Of a stretch of DNA of 64,000 nucleotides, positions 9,152-18,298 are shown in pieces (the stretch's first letter is position 1; each line of letters starts with the position of its first letter). The notes below the pieces were generated by a model, which saw nothing but the letters and a program-made list of their open reading frames with translations, had not been told where the DNA came from and did not search any database. The position numbers and the translations under genes were made by a program. The stretch is from Ruminococcus sp. GTDB lineage: Bacteria; Bacillota; Clostridia; Oscillospirales; Acutalibacteraceae. The stretch covers positions 62,001 through 126,000 of the forward strand of contig JAFRDE010000013.1 in assembly GCA_017403985.1 (NCBI GenBank). Direction: 5' to 3'.

Positions 9152-9180
9152 TTGATATTGGGGTTTTTATGCGCTATAAT
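9152..9180 (+). promoter_or_regulatory. Promoter of the DUF4062/membrane protein cassette
   Basis: TTGATA, 17 bases, TATAAT, about 64 bases before the first gene. Confidence 0.8.
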
Positions 9181-9243
9181 GATAAAAAATACTTTTTCTG
9201 CTAACAATCGATTGTAACATTATCGTATAAAGAAGGTGCAGCC

Positions 9244-12165
9244 ATGTCGGAACCGATCAGATTTATCAAACAAAGTACGGCTGTCGATATCGACGATATC
9301 CTTGAGAGAGCCAAAAGCATGATCCGGGATCAGAAATATCTTGACGCTTACGCTCTGCTCAAAAACAGTGTGACACAGATTTTGTCATCCGAAAAGAACG
9401 CCGATATCAAAGACGGCAGCTGCTTACGAAAAGACAGATATATTCAAAATCTGCTCAGCGATACCGACGGCAGCAGTCAGCTTACCGACATATACAACGC
9501 CTGCGGGATCACGGCTTTATGCGCGGCCGCCGCGGAGCTGTGCGTTTTAGCGCTCGGCTTGGGCGTACGCGGAGCATGGTTCATCCTGACCGCGACCGAT
9601 ACGGCTGAAAAGCTCGATGAATATGACGGAGAACGCCTCAAACGAAGCAAATACTATTTGCGTATGCTGTGGTATTACCGCCTTATGCCCGATAAACAGA
9701 TCGCTCAAACTTTTCTCAACAGGCTTTCAAAGACCTATCCCGATGAGGCTTTCATCCTTTCGCATTGGTGCAACGATATTATCAACACTCCCGACTGGGA
9801 CAATCTTCGTGTATATTCCGTCAATTTTTATACTACCGTTCCCGAAAGCATGCATGATGACGTCAGCAAAGGGACCTTGTTATCCGTTCCGTTTTCCAAC
9901 GACGCATACATGGCGGCGGAATACGAAAGCATATTGACTTCACTTGAACAGGGGCAGCATACCAAGCAAAACGACTATATATGGATGCAGTCCTTGAATT
10001 ATTCCTCATATCACTGCTTCGATCTGATGAAATCCATTCCGACTGACCGGCTCAGCGAGCGCGAACGGGATCTGCTGTACAATGAGATGCTTGTCCCTTT
10101 GACGCGGCATTTTGTTTACAGAGAACAGGACGGCTTTAAAACAGATTATAAGAACATACCCTCCTCGATCCTCAAGACGCTCAATAAAAAGGGTTATACC
10201 GGGCTGCCCTGCGCCGCCTTGATGCGCAAAGCCGCCGAAAACGGCGGACAAGTCGACGCCTCCCTGCCGGATGATGAAATAGTTAGCGCGGTCTATCAAA
10301 AACGGACGTCTCCGGCGGCAGCTCCCTCTCTGATTACACCGCAGGCAAAAACAGACCCTTCCGATTATTTCACCTGTGAAATACTGGAGGATCACCGCGT
10401 CTTTATCTCCAGTACCTTTCAGGATATGTTCGCGGAGCGCGATATGATCATCACCTACACCGTTCCTCTGCTGGATATGGTCCTGCGCCAAAACGGGATG
10501 CGGCTGACGGCGGTAGACCTGCGCGGCATCGCGCTGACCGACAACGAGGAGGGATATAACCGGACCTGCTTCCAGTACTGTCTGAATGAGATCGACAAGT
10601 GCGACTATTTTATCGGACTGATCGGCGGCCGCTACGGCTGGATCCCGTACGACAGCGCCACCGCGGACAGATCTTTTCTCGGAACGGTCCAAAAAATCGC
10701 CGCGGAGCACGGACTGTCCGAATCCAAAATGAGAGGAAAAAGCATGACGCATATCGAAATGATGTATGCACTGATGAACCTCAAGTTATCACAATGCTTT
10801 TTCTATGTCAGAAACCCGTCCAACGCAGGATCGCTGAGTCCCGCTTCCCTGAATCGATTCTACAGCGGCAGTCAGGATACCATCAAATCCATGATCGGCG
10901 AGATCGCAAAAACGCTGAACGTTTCGCGGATCGCTCCTGAAAAAGAAACGGGCTGTAATCTGCAGGAATACAAGGCGGACTTTGCCGACGGACAGGTAAC
11001 GAATATTTCCGGCCTCAGCCGGAATATCCATATCTCAATCGCCGCGCGGCTTGTCAGCGGAACGAACCGCATGCGTGAGGACACATGGTACAGCCGACTG
11101 ATCAGCTTCTGGTCGGAAACCGCCCATCTCACGGTTCCGCATCCGAGGCTTCGGGAGCTGATGCAGTGTGAAGACCGTTTCATCTTTGTCACGGGTGATG
11201 CGGGTATCGGAAAAACCGTTCTTCTTGCTCAGTACTGGGAGATGATGCGGCGGCAGTCTATCGTGATCCCTGTCGAAGCGCTGTTGGAAAAGGACGTCGA
11301 TACCATCGACAAGGCGATCAACAGGGTCAATGAAATGCTCGCTTATTTCAGACTCAAGATGCCGAAGGGAAAGAAATTCAGCAACAATATCACGCTGATT
11401 TTCGACGGCTGTGACCGTTATGCCGATAAGGGAATGCGCATCATCATCAGCGACACGATCAGGAATTCATTCATTGACTCCGTCAGGGTGATCATAGCCT
11501 CGCCGGAATCCCACCTTTCGGTACCGGATTATTTCAAAACATTCAAGCTGACCGAACCGCCGGCGCCGACCGGAGAGATCGTGAAATGCACCGTCAACAA
11601 ACTCGGCAAGATCCTCAACCCCGCCCTGCTTGAAAGGATCACAAAGCTGGCGCAGACCGGAGGCAATCATCCTCTTTTCACGGAATACGTAACAAAAGCC
11701 GTCCTCTATCGGCTGCAGGACGACATCAAATTCAAAACAGGAAACGTCATGGACCAGTGCGAATCCGAGCTTTCTCCGGATATTGTTTCAGCCGCTTCTT
11801 CCATCCTGAAACGCGCCTTGGATTTCACGCAGGAGGAAAGCGAGAAAAGGCTCATCATCGAAGCCGTCAGGCAGCTGATCCGCTCGCCAAAATCCTCTAT
11901 GACGGTTTCGGAACTGATAGAAAAGCTCTCGGAAGAAGGGACGCTCCCGCCGATACCGCGCAACAAATTCCTGAACAAGGCAAGGGATCGGTATATAGCG
12001 GAACAACGTGAGAAATTCATCAGGATCTTCACCCTGCTGAAGCCTCTGTTGTTGTTTGATGCGACTGCCAGCGTATTTACGCTCGCCCATCGGGCGCTGG
12101 CTGTTCCGGAGCTGCTGCCGGACCTTCCGACACATAGTTTTACCTTTCAGAAAGGAGTCTTATAA
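9244..12165 (+). CDS. DUF4062-containing P-loop (STAND/NACHT-like) NTPase
   Basis: A 973-residue protein of unknown role. Residues 1-380 form a helical region with no recognised family. A DUF4062 domain starts at about 383 with RVFISSTFQDM (385-395), and CDYFIGLIGGRYGW follows near 455-468. A P-loop NTPase comes next: Walker A GDAGIGKT at 651-658 and Walker B ITLIFDGCD near 716-724. The helical C-terminus ends LFDATASVFTLAHRALAVPE, suggesting a winged-helix or arm region. DUF4062 is known from eukaryotic TEP1/NWD1-type NTPases and from bacterial STAND proteins, many of which are conflict or signalling switches. ATG 9244 follows AGAAGGTG. The stop overlaps the next ATG (TAATG), so the two proteins are probably made together. 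Codon use looks looser than in the his operon. Function inferred only. Confidence 0.85.
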   Translation: MSEPIRFIKQSTAVDIDDILERAKSMIRDQKYLDAYALLKNSVTQILSSEKNADIKDGSCLRKDRYIQNLLSDTDGSSQLTDIYNACGITALCAAAAELCVLALGLGVRGAWFILTATDTAEKLDEYDGERLKRSKYYLRMLWYYRLMPDKQIAQTFLNRLSKTYPDEAFILSHWCNDIINTPDWDNLRVYSVNFYTTVPESMHDDVSKGTLLSVPFSNDAYMAAEYESILTSLEQGQHTKQNDYIWMQSLNYSSYHCFDLMKSIPTDRLSERERDLLYNEMLVPLTRHFVYREQDGFKTDYKNIPSSILKTLNKKGYTGLPCAALMRKAAENGGQVDASLPDDEIVSAVYQKRTSPAAAPSLITPQAKTDPSDYFTCEILEDHRVFISSTFQDMFAERDMIITYTVPLLDMVLRQNGMRLTAVDLRGIALTDNEEGYNRTCFQYCLNEIDKCDYFIGLIGGRYGWIPYDSATADRSFLGTVQKIAAEHGLSESKMRGKSMTHIEMMYALMNLKLSQCFFYVRNPSNAGSLSPASLNRFYSGSQDTIKSMIGEIAKTLNVSRIAPEKETGCNLQEYKADFADGQVTNISGLSRNIHISIAARLVSGTNRMREDTWYSRLISFWSETAHLTVPHPRLRELMQCEDRFIFVTGDAGIGKTVLLAQYWEMMRRQSIVIPVEALLEKDVDTIDKAINRVNEMLAYFRLKMPKGKKFSNNITLIFDGCDRYADKGMRIIISDTIRNSFIDSVRVIIASPESHLSVPDYFKTFKLTEPPAPTGEIVKCTVNKLGKILNPALLERITKLAQTGGNHPLFTEYVTKAVLYRLQDDIKFKTGNVMDQCESELSPDIVSAASSILKRALDFTQEESEKRLIIEAVRQLIRSPKSSMTVSELIEKLSEEGTLPPIPRNKFLNKARDRYIAEQREKFIRIFTLLKPLLLFDATASVFTLAHRALAVPELLPDLPTHSFTFQKGVL

Positions 12166-12806
12166 TGGAGCGTACAGATTTTAACAAAAACACATTCAGT
12201 TTCTCGATCGCCATTTTCAACTGCGTAGTAAACGCTGTTCTGGTTTTCTTCTTCCCCATCTCGACTGCTTCGAGCTGGTGGATCAAAGTTATCGTCTGTT
12301 TTTTGATGCTTTTTTCTCTTCCTGCTTTACTTTATAAGGACGAATTAAAGCAGGAGCGACGGAACAATCCCGATTTTCCGCGGTCAAAAAAACTTGTCTA
12401 TTATACCATTTACATTACCGAAGGCATTTTTTTGATAGTATTTATGATGCTGATTCTGTCGCCCTTCTTACATCAGCAGAGCGTCGAAGGAACGTTAGCT
12501 GAAAATTGGAACGATGCCAACGCCTGGCAAAGCCTCGGAGATACGTGCATCTATATTTTGCTGGCGCTTATCCCCTTCTCAGCGGGCTTCTTATGCAATC
12601 TTGCCGGTCAGCAGGGAAAGAAATGCGGAATAACATACATATATACCATCGTTGTTCTGGTTCTGGTCATGGTCGTATATTATCTGGAGTTCAGGGAAAG
12701 CGGTATTCAGATCCCGAGCTATGTCCAGTCTATTTGCTTCCTTCTGAACATACCGTACCTGTTCCGACTCAGGCAGCTCGAAAACTACAGTCACCTGACT
12801 TCATAA
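12165..12806 (+). CDS. Six-helix membrane protein coupled to the DUF4062 NTPase
   Basis: A 213-residue integral membrane protein with about six hydrophobic helices (near residues 12-30, 38-56, 80-100, 128-148, 153-171, 182-198). There is no signal peptide and no enzymatic motif that I recognise. Its start overlaps the stop of the NTPase gene (TAATG) and an AAAGGAG ribosome site lies inside that gene, so translation is coupled. It could be a membrane effector, an anchor or an accessory to the NTPase; nothing in its own sequence decides this. The gene is lower in GC than the neighbouring his operon. Confidence 0.85.
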   Translation: MERTDFNKNTFSFSIAIFNCVVNAVLVFFFPISTASSWWIKVIVCFLMLFSLPALLYKDELKQERRNNPDFPRSKKLVYYTIYITEGIFLIVFMMLILSPFLHQQSVEGTLAENWNDANAWQSLGDTCIYILLALIPFSAGFLCNLAGQQGKKCGITYIYTIVVLVLVMVVYYLEFRESGIQIPSYVQSICFLLNIPYLFRLRQLENYSHLTS

Positions 12807-12831
12807 ATAACAAAAGGCGCTGAAAAAAACG

Positions 12832-12868
12832 AACCCGACAGGCATAAACCTGTCGGGTTTTCTTTCGC
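12832..12868. terminator. Bidirectional terminator, membrane-protein gene and his operon
   Basis: Eleven-base stem AACCCGACAGG / CCTGTCGGGTT, with T-rich tails on both strands (TTTTCTTTC on plus, CGTTTTTTTC on minus). Confidence 0.9.
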
Positions 12869-12875
12869 TTTTCCC

Positions 12876-13625
12876 TTAAATCAACGCTTCATATTTCTCA
12901 AATTGATACGCCACATTATCCGCGCTGTGCGCGTCGGAGGACAGGACGAATCTGCCGCCGTGTTCCCTGATATACGCAATCATGTCCGCGCTCGGATACG
13001 GCTGGGTCTTATATCCTCTGGAGATCGCGCCGGTGTTGATCTCGAACGGGATGTCGTAGATCAGCAGTTCATCGACGGCATACTGCCACGCCGCGACATA
13101 GCGCGGATGGTTCACGTCAAACAGCGGTTCTTTTTCGATGAACTTGCTGATCAGATCAAAATGCCCGATGATATCGCAGTCGGTTCTGTCGGCAACATCG
13201 GCGACCGTCTCAAAATACTGCTCGCACAGCGCGTAGATATCGCCGCCATAATATTTCTCCGCGGCTTCTTTCAATATCTCCGGGCTTTCATCGACCGGGA
13301 TATACGCGTCCTCGACCTTGACGTAATGCACCGAGCCAATCACATAGTCGAACTCGTCGGTCGGATAGTCGCTGTAATAATCCTGCTCCACGCCGCAGAG
13401 AACGCGGATCCGGTCAAAGTATTTCGCCCGCAGATAATGAAGCTCACTGATATAGCGCGGGATATCCGCCTTTTGCATACAGTAGCTTTCGTCAAAAAAC
13501 GTATAGCTGTGACCGCTGATACCGACAGTGGTCAACCCTTTGTCGATTGCCGAAAGGATCATATCCTCGGGCGCGTCTTTGCCGTCGCAGTACGCGGTAT
13601 GCATATGTAAATCTTTAGTTATCAC
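12876..13625 (-). CDS. hisK: Histidinol-phosphatase, PHP family
   Basis: Dephosphorylates L-histidinol phosphate. The 249-residue protein starts [16 protein letters not shown], with the PHP metal motif HMH. Other family residues are [24 protein letters not shown] and the terminal SSDAH. It is the last gene of the leftward his operon and its start overlaps the end of hisIE by 11 bases. Assignment as histidinol phosphatase rests on the PHP family plus the operon position; no HAD-type phosphatase is fused to hisB here, so this gene fills that step. Confidence 0.93.
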   Translation of the reverse strand: MITKDLHMHTAYCDGKDAPEDMILSAIDKGLTTVGISGHSYTFFDESYCMQKADIPRYISELHYLRAKYFDRIRVLCGVEQDYYSDYPTDEFDYVIGSVHYVKVEDAYIPVDESPEILKEAAEKYYGGDIYALCEQYFETVADVADRTDCDIIGHFDLISKFIEKEPLFDVNHPRYVAAWQYAVDELLIYDIPFEINTGAISRGYKTQPYPSADMIAYIREHGGRFVLSSDAHSADNVAYQFEKYEALI

Positions 13626-14271
13626 CGGTCATCTTCTCCTGCTTGACCTTTTTGTCGATCACGTGGCGGGACGCAAGCTCGCGGTGGATATCCTCGAGGG
13701 AGATCCCCTGCTCGATCATCAGCACCATGACATGATACGCGAGATCGGCGATCTCATAGATCGTCTCCTTCTTGTCCTCGGCTTTGGCGGCAATGATGAC
13801 CTCGGTGCATTCCTCGCCGACCTTCTTCAATATCTTATCGAGACCTTTATCGAAAAGGTAGGTGGTATAAGAACCTTGCTGGGGATTGATCTTTCTGTCT
13901 TCGATCAGCCCGATCAAGCCCTCGTAGGAAAATTCCTTCAGCTCGTCGCTCTCCCATACGGGATTGGTAAAGCACGAGGTGGTGCCGAGGTGGCACGCGG
14001 GGCCGTCGGGCTCTACCGCCACCACCAGCGCATCCTTGTCGCAGTCAGCAGTGATGCTGACGATATGCTGATAGTTGCCGGAGGTCTCGCCCTTGAGCCA
14101 GAGCTCCTGACGCGAGCGGCTCCAGAAGCAGGTCAGACCTTTCTCCATGGATATCTGCAGGCTCTCGCGGTTCATGTAGGCGACGGTGAGTACCTGCTTG
14201 GTGATGCTGTCCACCACGACCGCGGGGATCAGTCCTTTTTCGTCAAATTTTAATTCATCTATGTTGATCAT
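13615..14271 (-). CDS. hisI: Bifunctional phosphoribosyl-AMP cyclohydrolase / phosphoribosyl-ATP pyrophosphatase
   Basis: Carries out steps 2 and 3 of histidine synthesis. The N-terminal HisI half has [21 protein letters not shown] and the metal-binding DCDKDALVV and HLGTTSCF segments. The C-terminal HisE half (from about residue 120) has [22 protein letters not shown] and a helical MazG-like core. The fused HisIE form is common in Clostridia. A repeat element separates it from hisF, and it overlaps hisK by 11 bases. Confidence 0.95.
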   Translation of the reverse strand: MINIDELKFDEKGLIPAVVVDSITKQVLTVAYMNRESLQISMEKGLTCFWSRSRQELWLKGETSGNYQHIVSITADCDKDALVVAVEPDGPACHLGTTSCFTNPVWESDELKEFSYEGLIGLIEDRKINPQQGSYTTYLFDKGLDKILKKVGEECTEVIIAAKAEDKKETIYEIADLAYHVMVLMIEQGISLEDIHRELASRHVIDKKVKQEKMTGDN

Positions 14272-14295
14272 AATGATGTTTTCCTCCTCACTATT

Positions 14296-14413
14296 AGCCT
14301 CCCTTTCCTAAGGGAGGTGGCTCGAAGAGCCGGAGGGTTGTCGTCTTAATATTCAGCAACCCCCAGTCAGCGGGACACAAGTGTCCGCTGACAGCCCCCT
14401 TAGGAAAGGGGGC
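14296..14413. repeat. MITE-like element, CTCCCTTTCC family (inside his operon)
   Basis: Inverted ends AGCCTCCCTTTCCTAAGGG and CCCCTTAGGAAAGGGGGC border a core with GGCTCGAAGAGCC and CAGCGGACACTTGTGTCC-type hairpins. It lies between hisF and hisIE. Relatives are at 40431-40598 and 63825-63929. Confidence 0.75.
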
Positions 14414-14420
14414 AAATTTT

Positions 14421-15179
14421 TTACACCCTCGTCGGGATCCCCGCCGCCGCCATCGCGGCTTTGAGGTCGGCGATCTTCACCTCGCCGAAATGGAAGATCG
14501 AGGCGGCTAAGCCCGCGTCCACCTTCGGCAGGGTTTGAAACAGGGTGATAAAATCTTCTATCCTGCCCGCGCCGCCCGAGGCGATAACGGGCACGCTCAC
14601 GGCGTTGGAAACAGCCTCCAGCATTTCAAGATCGAAGCCCTTCTTCACGCCGTCGGTGTCGATGGAGTTCAGCACGACCTCGCCCGCGCCGTTATCGACG
14701 CAGCGTTTGATCCAGCTGATTGCCTCCATGCCGGTGTTCTCTCTGCCGCCCTTGGCGTACACGCGGAACTCGCCGTCCTCGCGCTTCACGTCCGCGGAGA
14801 TGACAACGCACTGGTCGCCGTAGAGCTTCGCCGCCTGATAGATCAGGTCGGGGTTGCGGATCGCGCCGCTGTTCACGCTGACCTTATCCGCGCCGCATTT
14901 GAGCACGCGGTCAAAGTCTTCGACGGTGTTGATGCCGCCGCCGACAGTCAGGGGGATAAACACCTTGCGCGCCGTTTCGGTCAATATATCCGTAAAGAGC
15001 GCTCTGCCCTCGGCGGACGCGGTGATATCATAAAACACCAGCTCATCCGCGCCGCAGGAAGAATAATACTGCGCAAGCTCCACGGGCGAGGCGACGTCGT
15101 TGAGTCCCTCAAAATTCACGCCCTTGACGACGCGTCCGTTCTTGACGTCCAGACAGGGGATGATACGTTTGGTGATCAT
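14421..15179 (-). CDS. hisF: Imidazole glycerol phosphate synthase, cyclase subunit
   Basis: Uses ammonia delivered by HisH to convert PRFAR to IGP and AICAR. It is a 252-residue TIM barrel: the N-terminus MITKRIIPCLDVKNGRVVKG gives the catalytic Asp of the LDV motif, and FYDITAS and VPVIASGGAG are conserved phosphate-binding elements. The start codon overlaps the hisA stop region by four bases (ATGA-type coupling). The AICAR produced links this operon to purine metabolism. Confidence 0.97.
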   Translation of the reverse strand: MITKRIIPCLDVKNGRVVKGVNFEGLNDVASPVELAQYYSSCGADELVFYDITASAEGRALFTDILTETARKVFIPLTVGGGINTVEDFDRVLKCGADKVSVNSGAIRNPDLIYQAAKLYGDQCVVISADVKREDGEFRVYAKGGRENTGMEAISWIKRCVDNGAGEVVLNSIDTDGVKKGFDLEMLEAVSNAVSVPVIASGGAGRIEDFITLFQTLPKVDAGLAASIFHFGEVKIADLKAAMAAAGIPTRV

Positions 15180-15889
15180 TGTACCGCCTCCACTGCTTCT
15201 TTTAAGTCGATCGCGCCGGTGTAATACGCCTTGCCGATGATCGCGCCGTACATGTTCATCTCTTTGAGCGCCTTGATATCCTTCATCGAGCTGACGCCGC
15301 CTGAGGCGGTGATGTTCACGTTATAGCGGCGGCACATGGTGCGGTAAAGGTCGAGGTTGGTGCCTGCCATCACGCCGTCGCGGTTGATATCGGTGCAGAT
15401 GATGGTCTTGACGCCGATTTTCTGCATATTCTCAAAGAATTCGTCTGCGGTCACCTGTGAGCGTTCCAGCCATCCCTTGACGGCGATAAATCCCTCGCGG
15501 ATATCTGCGCCCACGGCGATGCGCTCACCGTATTTTTCCACAGCCTTTTTCAAAAAGGCTTCATCGGTGATTGCCGCGGTACCGAGAATCACGCGGTCGA
15601 TACCGGCGTCCAGGTAGCGGTCGACGACCTCCATAGAGCGGATGCCGCCGCCGATCTCACAGAACAGACCGGACTGTTTTTTTATTGCTAATACGGTATC
15701 GAGATTCGGGGTGCCGCCGTCGCGCGCGCCCTCGAGGTCGACGATATGGATATGGGTCGCGCCGCAATTCTTAAAATCCAGCGCGATTTCAGCCGGACGA
15801 TCGCTGTAGACGGTCATTTGGTCGTAGTCGCCCTTATACAGGCGCACCGCCTTGCCGCCGACGATGTCGATAGCGGGGAATAGTATCAT
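15176..15889 (-). CDS. hisA: Phosphoribosylformimino-5-aminoimidazole carboxamide ribotide isomerase
   Basis: Amadori isomerase giving PRFAR. The 237-residue TIM barrel begins MILFPAIDIVGGKAVRLYKGDY with the catalytic Asp in AIDI. The second half-barrel has ICTDINRDG and ITASGGVSS. It overlaps hisF by four bases; a 116-base repeat element lies between it and hisH. Confidence 0.96.
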   Translation of the reverse strand: MILFPAIDIVGGKAVRLYKGDYDQMTVYSDRPAEIALDFKNCGATHIHIVDLEGARDGGTPNLDTVLAIKKQSGLFCEIGGGIRSMEVVDRYLDAGIDRVILGTAAITDEAFLKKAVEKYGERIAVGADIREGFIAVKGWLERSQVTADEFFENMQKIGVKTIICTDINRDGVMAGTNLDLYRTMCRRYNVNITASGGVSSMKDIKALKEMNMYGAIIGKAYYTGAIDLKEAVEAVQ

Positions 15890-15917
15890 ATAAATATCTC
15901 ACTTTCATAACAATACT

Positions 15918-16033
15918 GTCATTCCGAGGGGCTTTAGCCCCGTGGGAATCCCCTTGTCATTAATGCTGTTATCAGAGAGCTTTTGCTCCTCTTTGTGGGA
16001 TTGCCACGGCTCCTTAGGGAGCCTCGCAATGAC
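15918..16033. repeat. GTCATTGCGAGG-family element (copy C, inside his operon)
   Basis: Ends GTCATTCCGAGG and CCTCGCAATGAC form imperfect terminal inverted repeats; internal hairpins GGGGCTTTAGCCCC and GGCTCCTTAGGGAGCC. It separates hisH from hisA. Confidence 0.8.
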
Positions 16034-16041
16034 ATATTATA

Positions 16042-16650
16042 CTATATTTCACAAAACGCCTTCAGTATCTTCAGCCCTACGTCGCCGCTTTTTTCGGGAT
16101 GGAACTGGCAGCCGTAGACGCAGCCGTTCTCGACCGAAGCGGTCAGCTCCGCGCTGTACTCGGCGACAGCGGTCACGCTGTCTTCGCAGTCGGCGGCATA
16201 GTAGGAATGGACAAAGTAAACGCAGTCGCCGTCGTTCAGATATTTGAACAGCGGACTGGGCTTTTTGACGATCAGGCGATTCCAGCCGATGTGCGGGATC
16301 TTCAGGCCTTTGTCGATCACATCGGCGATGGGACGTACGTTTCCTTTAATCAGACCGAGCCCCTCGTGCTCGCCGTACTCATAGCTTTTTTCAAACAACA
16401 GCTGCATACCGAGACAAATGCCCATCATAGGCTTGCCCGCGGCGACCTCGTGCTTGATCACGTCAGCCATACCGCTGTCCCTGAGCTTCTTCGCCGCGTC
16501 CTCAAACGCGCCGACGCCCGGCAGAATCAACCTGTCCGCCTGTGCGATCACAGCAGGATCGGCGGTCACGACCGCCTCCTCACCTATCGCGGCAAAAGAG
16601 CTCTGTAATGAAAAGAGATTGCCGACGCCGTAGTCGATGATCGCGATCAT
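16042..16650 (-). CDS. hisH: Imidazole glycerol phosphate synthase, glutaminase subunit
   Basis: Class I glutamine amidotransferase that supplies ammonia to HisF. It has 202 residues: N-terminal IAIIDYGVGNLFSLQ, nucleophile cysteine in MGICLGMQLLFE and the His-Glu pair in CQFHPEKSG. ATG 16650 is chosen over the GTG one codon upstream; GGGGGTG lies five bases before it and the ATG overlaps the TGA of hisB. Confidence 0.96.
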   Translation of the reverse strand: MIAIIDYGVGNLFSLQSSFAAIGEEAVVTADPAVIAQADRLILPGVGAFEDAAKKLRDSGMADVIKHEVAAGKPMMGICLGMQLLFEKSYEYGEHEGLGLIKGNVRPIADVIDKGLKIPHIGWNRLIVKKPSPLFKYLNDGDCVYFVHSYYAADCEDSVTAVAEYSAELTASVENGCVYGCQFHPEKSGDVGLKILKAFCEI

Positions 16651-17237
16651 CACAGCACCCCCTTAGTGGACGGGATCTCATCCCGGAACGCCTCGTCGAT
16701 CGCGACGGCCTGCTTCATCGTTCTGCCGAACGACTTGAACGTTCCCTCGATAATGTGGTGGCTGTTTTTTCCCTCTAACTGCTTGATGTGCAGGGTGAGG
16801 TTCGCGTTGCGGACGAAGCCGAGGAAGAATTCCTCTGCGAGTTCCGTATCGAACGTCCCGACCTTCTGCGTCGGGATGTGCAGATCATAATTCAGATAGC
16901 TTCTGCCGGAGATATCCACGGCGGTGAGGATCAGCGTCTCGTCCATCGGCAGGATAAAGCTGCCGTAGCGCATGATCCCGCGCTTATCGCCGAGCGCTTT
17001 TTCAAACGCCTGTCCGAGCGCGATGCCGATATCCTCCACGGTGTGGTGGTCGTCGACATAGGTATCGCCGTCGCAGGTGAGTGTCAGATCAAAACGTCCG
17101 TGACGCGCGAACAGGGTCAGCATATGGTCAAGGAATCCCACGCCGCTGCTCACTTCGCTCTTGCCCGTGCCGTCGAGGTTCAGGCTGAGTCGGATATCTG
17201 TTTCTTTTGTCGTTCTGACGATCTCAGCGGTTCTCAT
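16650..17237 (-). CDS. hisB: Imidazoleglycerol-phosphate dehydratase
   Basis: Dehydrates IGP to imidazole acetol phosphate. The monofunctional 195-residue form has the metal-binding repeats DDHHTVEDIGIALGQ and NSHHIIEGTFKSFGR. It lacks the N-terminal HAD phosphatase of enterobacterial HisB, consistent with the separate PHP phosphatase at the operon end. Its start overlaps the hisC stop by four bases. Confidence 0.96.
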   Translation of the reverse strand: MRTAEIVRTTKETDIRLSLNLDGTGKSEVSSGVGFLDHMLTLFARHGRFDLTLTCDGDTYVDDHHTVEDIGIALGQAFEKALGDKRGIMRYGSFILPMDETLILTAVDISGRSYLNYDLHIPTQKVGTFDTELAEEFFLGFVRNANLTLHIKQLEGKNSHHIIEGTFKSFGRTMKQAVAIDEAFRDEIPSTKGVL

Positions 17238-18298
17238 GCGGTTTCCTCCAATAGTTCTTTGATATTGTTGAGCAGGATATCAAGCTGCTCCTTCGTGCCG
17301 ACGGTGATGCGGTTATAGTCTTTGATGCGCTCCTTGGTGAAGTGACGGATCAGCACACCGCGCTTTTTCAGCTCGAGATAGAGCGCTTCGCCGTCATAAT
17401 GCGGATGCTTCGCAAATACAAAGTTCGCCGTCGAAGGCGTATGGACAAAGCCGAGCTTTTCCAACTCCGCCGTCAGATACCCGCGGTTTTCGGCGATCGC
17501 CGCGCAATTCTTTTTGGAGTAGTCATCATCCAGAATCGTACCGGTACCCGCCGCCTGCGTCATGGTGTTGATGTTGTAGGGGTTGGTAGAATATTTGATG
17601 GTGTTCAGATCGCGGATCAGCGGAGCGCTGCCGATCGCCATACCGAGTCTGCCGCCCGCCAGAGAGCGGCTCTTGGAAAAGGTCTGGGTCACCAGCAGAT
17701 TATCATATTTTTTGATCAAACCGACTGCGCTGTCCGCGCCGAAGTCGACATATGCCTCGTCGACGATCACAACGTTGTCGGGATTGCTCTGTACGATCCT
17801 TTCGATATCCGCAAGGCTCAGCGCGATACCCGTCGGCGCGTTGGGATTGGCGATGAAGATCGTTTTATTGATGCCGCAATAATCATCAACACAGATCGTA
17901 AAATCATCGCGCAGCGGGATCTCCTCATACGGCACATGATTCAAATCTGCGAACACCGGATAAAAACCGTAGGTAATATCGGGGAAGGCGGCGGGATGCT
18001 CCCGATCGCAGAAAGCCATAAACGCAAAGTTCAGCGCGTCGTCGGAGCCGTTGGTAAACAGCACCTCGTCCGTGCCGATACCGTACAGCTTTGCGAATTC
18101 TTTCGTCAGCGCGGTACAGTCGGGGTCACAGTACAGCTGTAAGCGCTTCGCCGCCTCAGCCGCGTATTCGAGCGCTTTCTGAGAAGGCGGAAAGGGGCTT
18201 TCGTTGGTGTTGAGCTTCGTATACTGCATGTCCTTCGGCTGTTCGCCGGGGGTATACGCTTCTAAATTGCTGTATTTTTCACTGAAAAAGCGGCTCAT
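17234..18298 (-). CDS. hisC: Histidinol-phosphate aminotransferase
   Basis: PLP-dependent fold-type I aminotransferase making histidinol phosphate. It has 354 residues: substrate loop LNTNESPFPPS, FTNGSDDALNFAF, IFIANPNAPTG, and the Schiff-base lysine in TQTFSKSRSLAGGRLG. It overlaps both hisD and hisB by four bases, indicating tight translational coupling. Confidence 0.95.
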   Translation of the reverse strand: MSRFFSEKYSNLEAYTPGEQPKDMQYTKLNTNESPFPPSQKALEYAAEAAKRLQLYCDPDCTALTKEFAKLYGIGTDEVLFTNGSDDALNFAFMAFCDREHPAAFPDITYGFYPVFADLNHVPYEEIPLRDDFTICVDDYCGINKTIFIANPNAPTGIALSLADIERIVQSNPDNVVIVDEAYVDFGADSAVGLIKKYDNLLVTQTFSKSRSLAGGRLGMAIGSAPLIRDLNTIKYSTNPYNINTMTQAAGTGTILDDDYSKKNCAAIAENRGYLTAELEKLGFVHTPSTANFVFAKHPHYDGEALYLELKKRGVLIRHFTKERIKDYNRITVGTKEQLDILLNNIKELLEETA

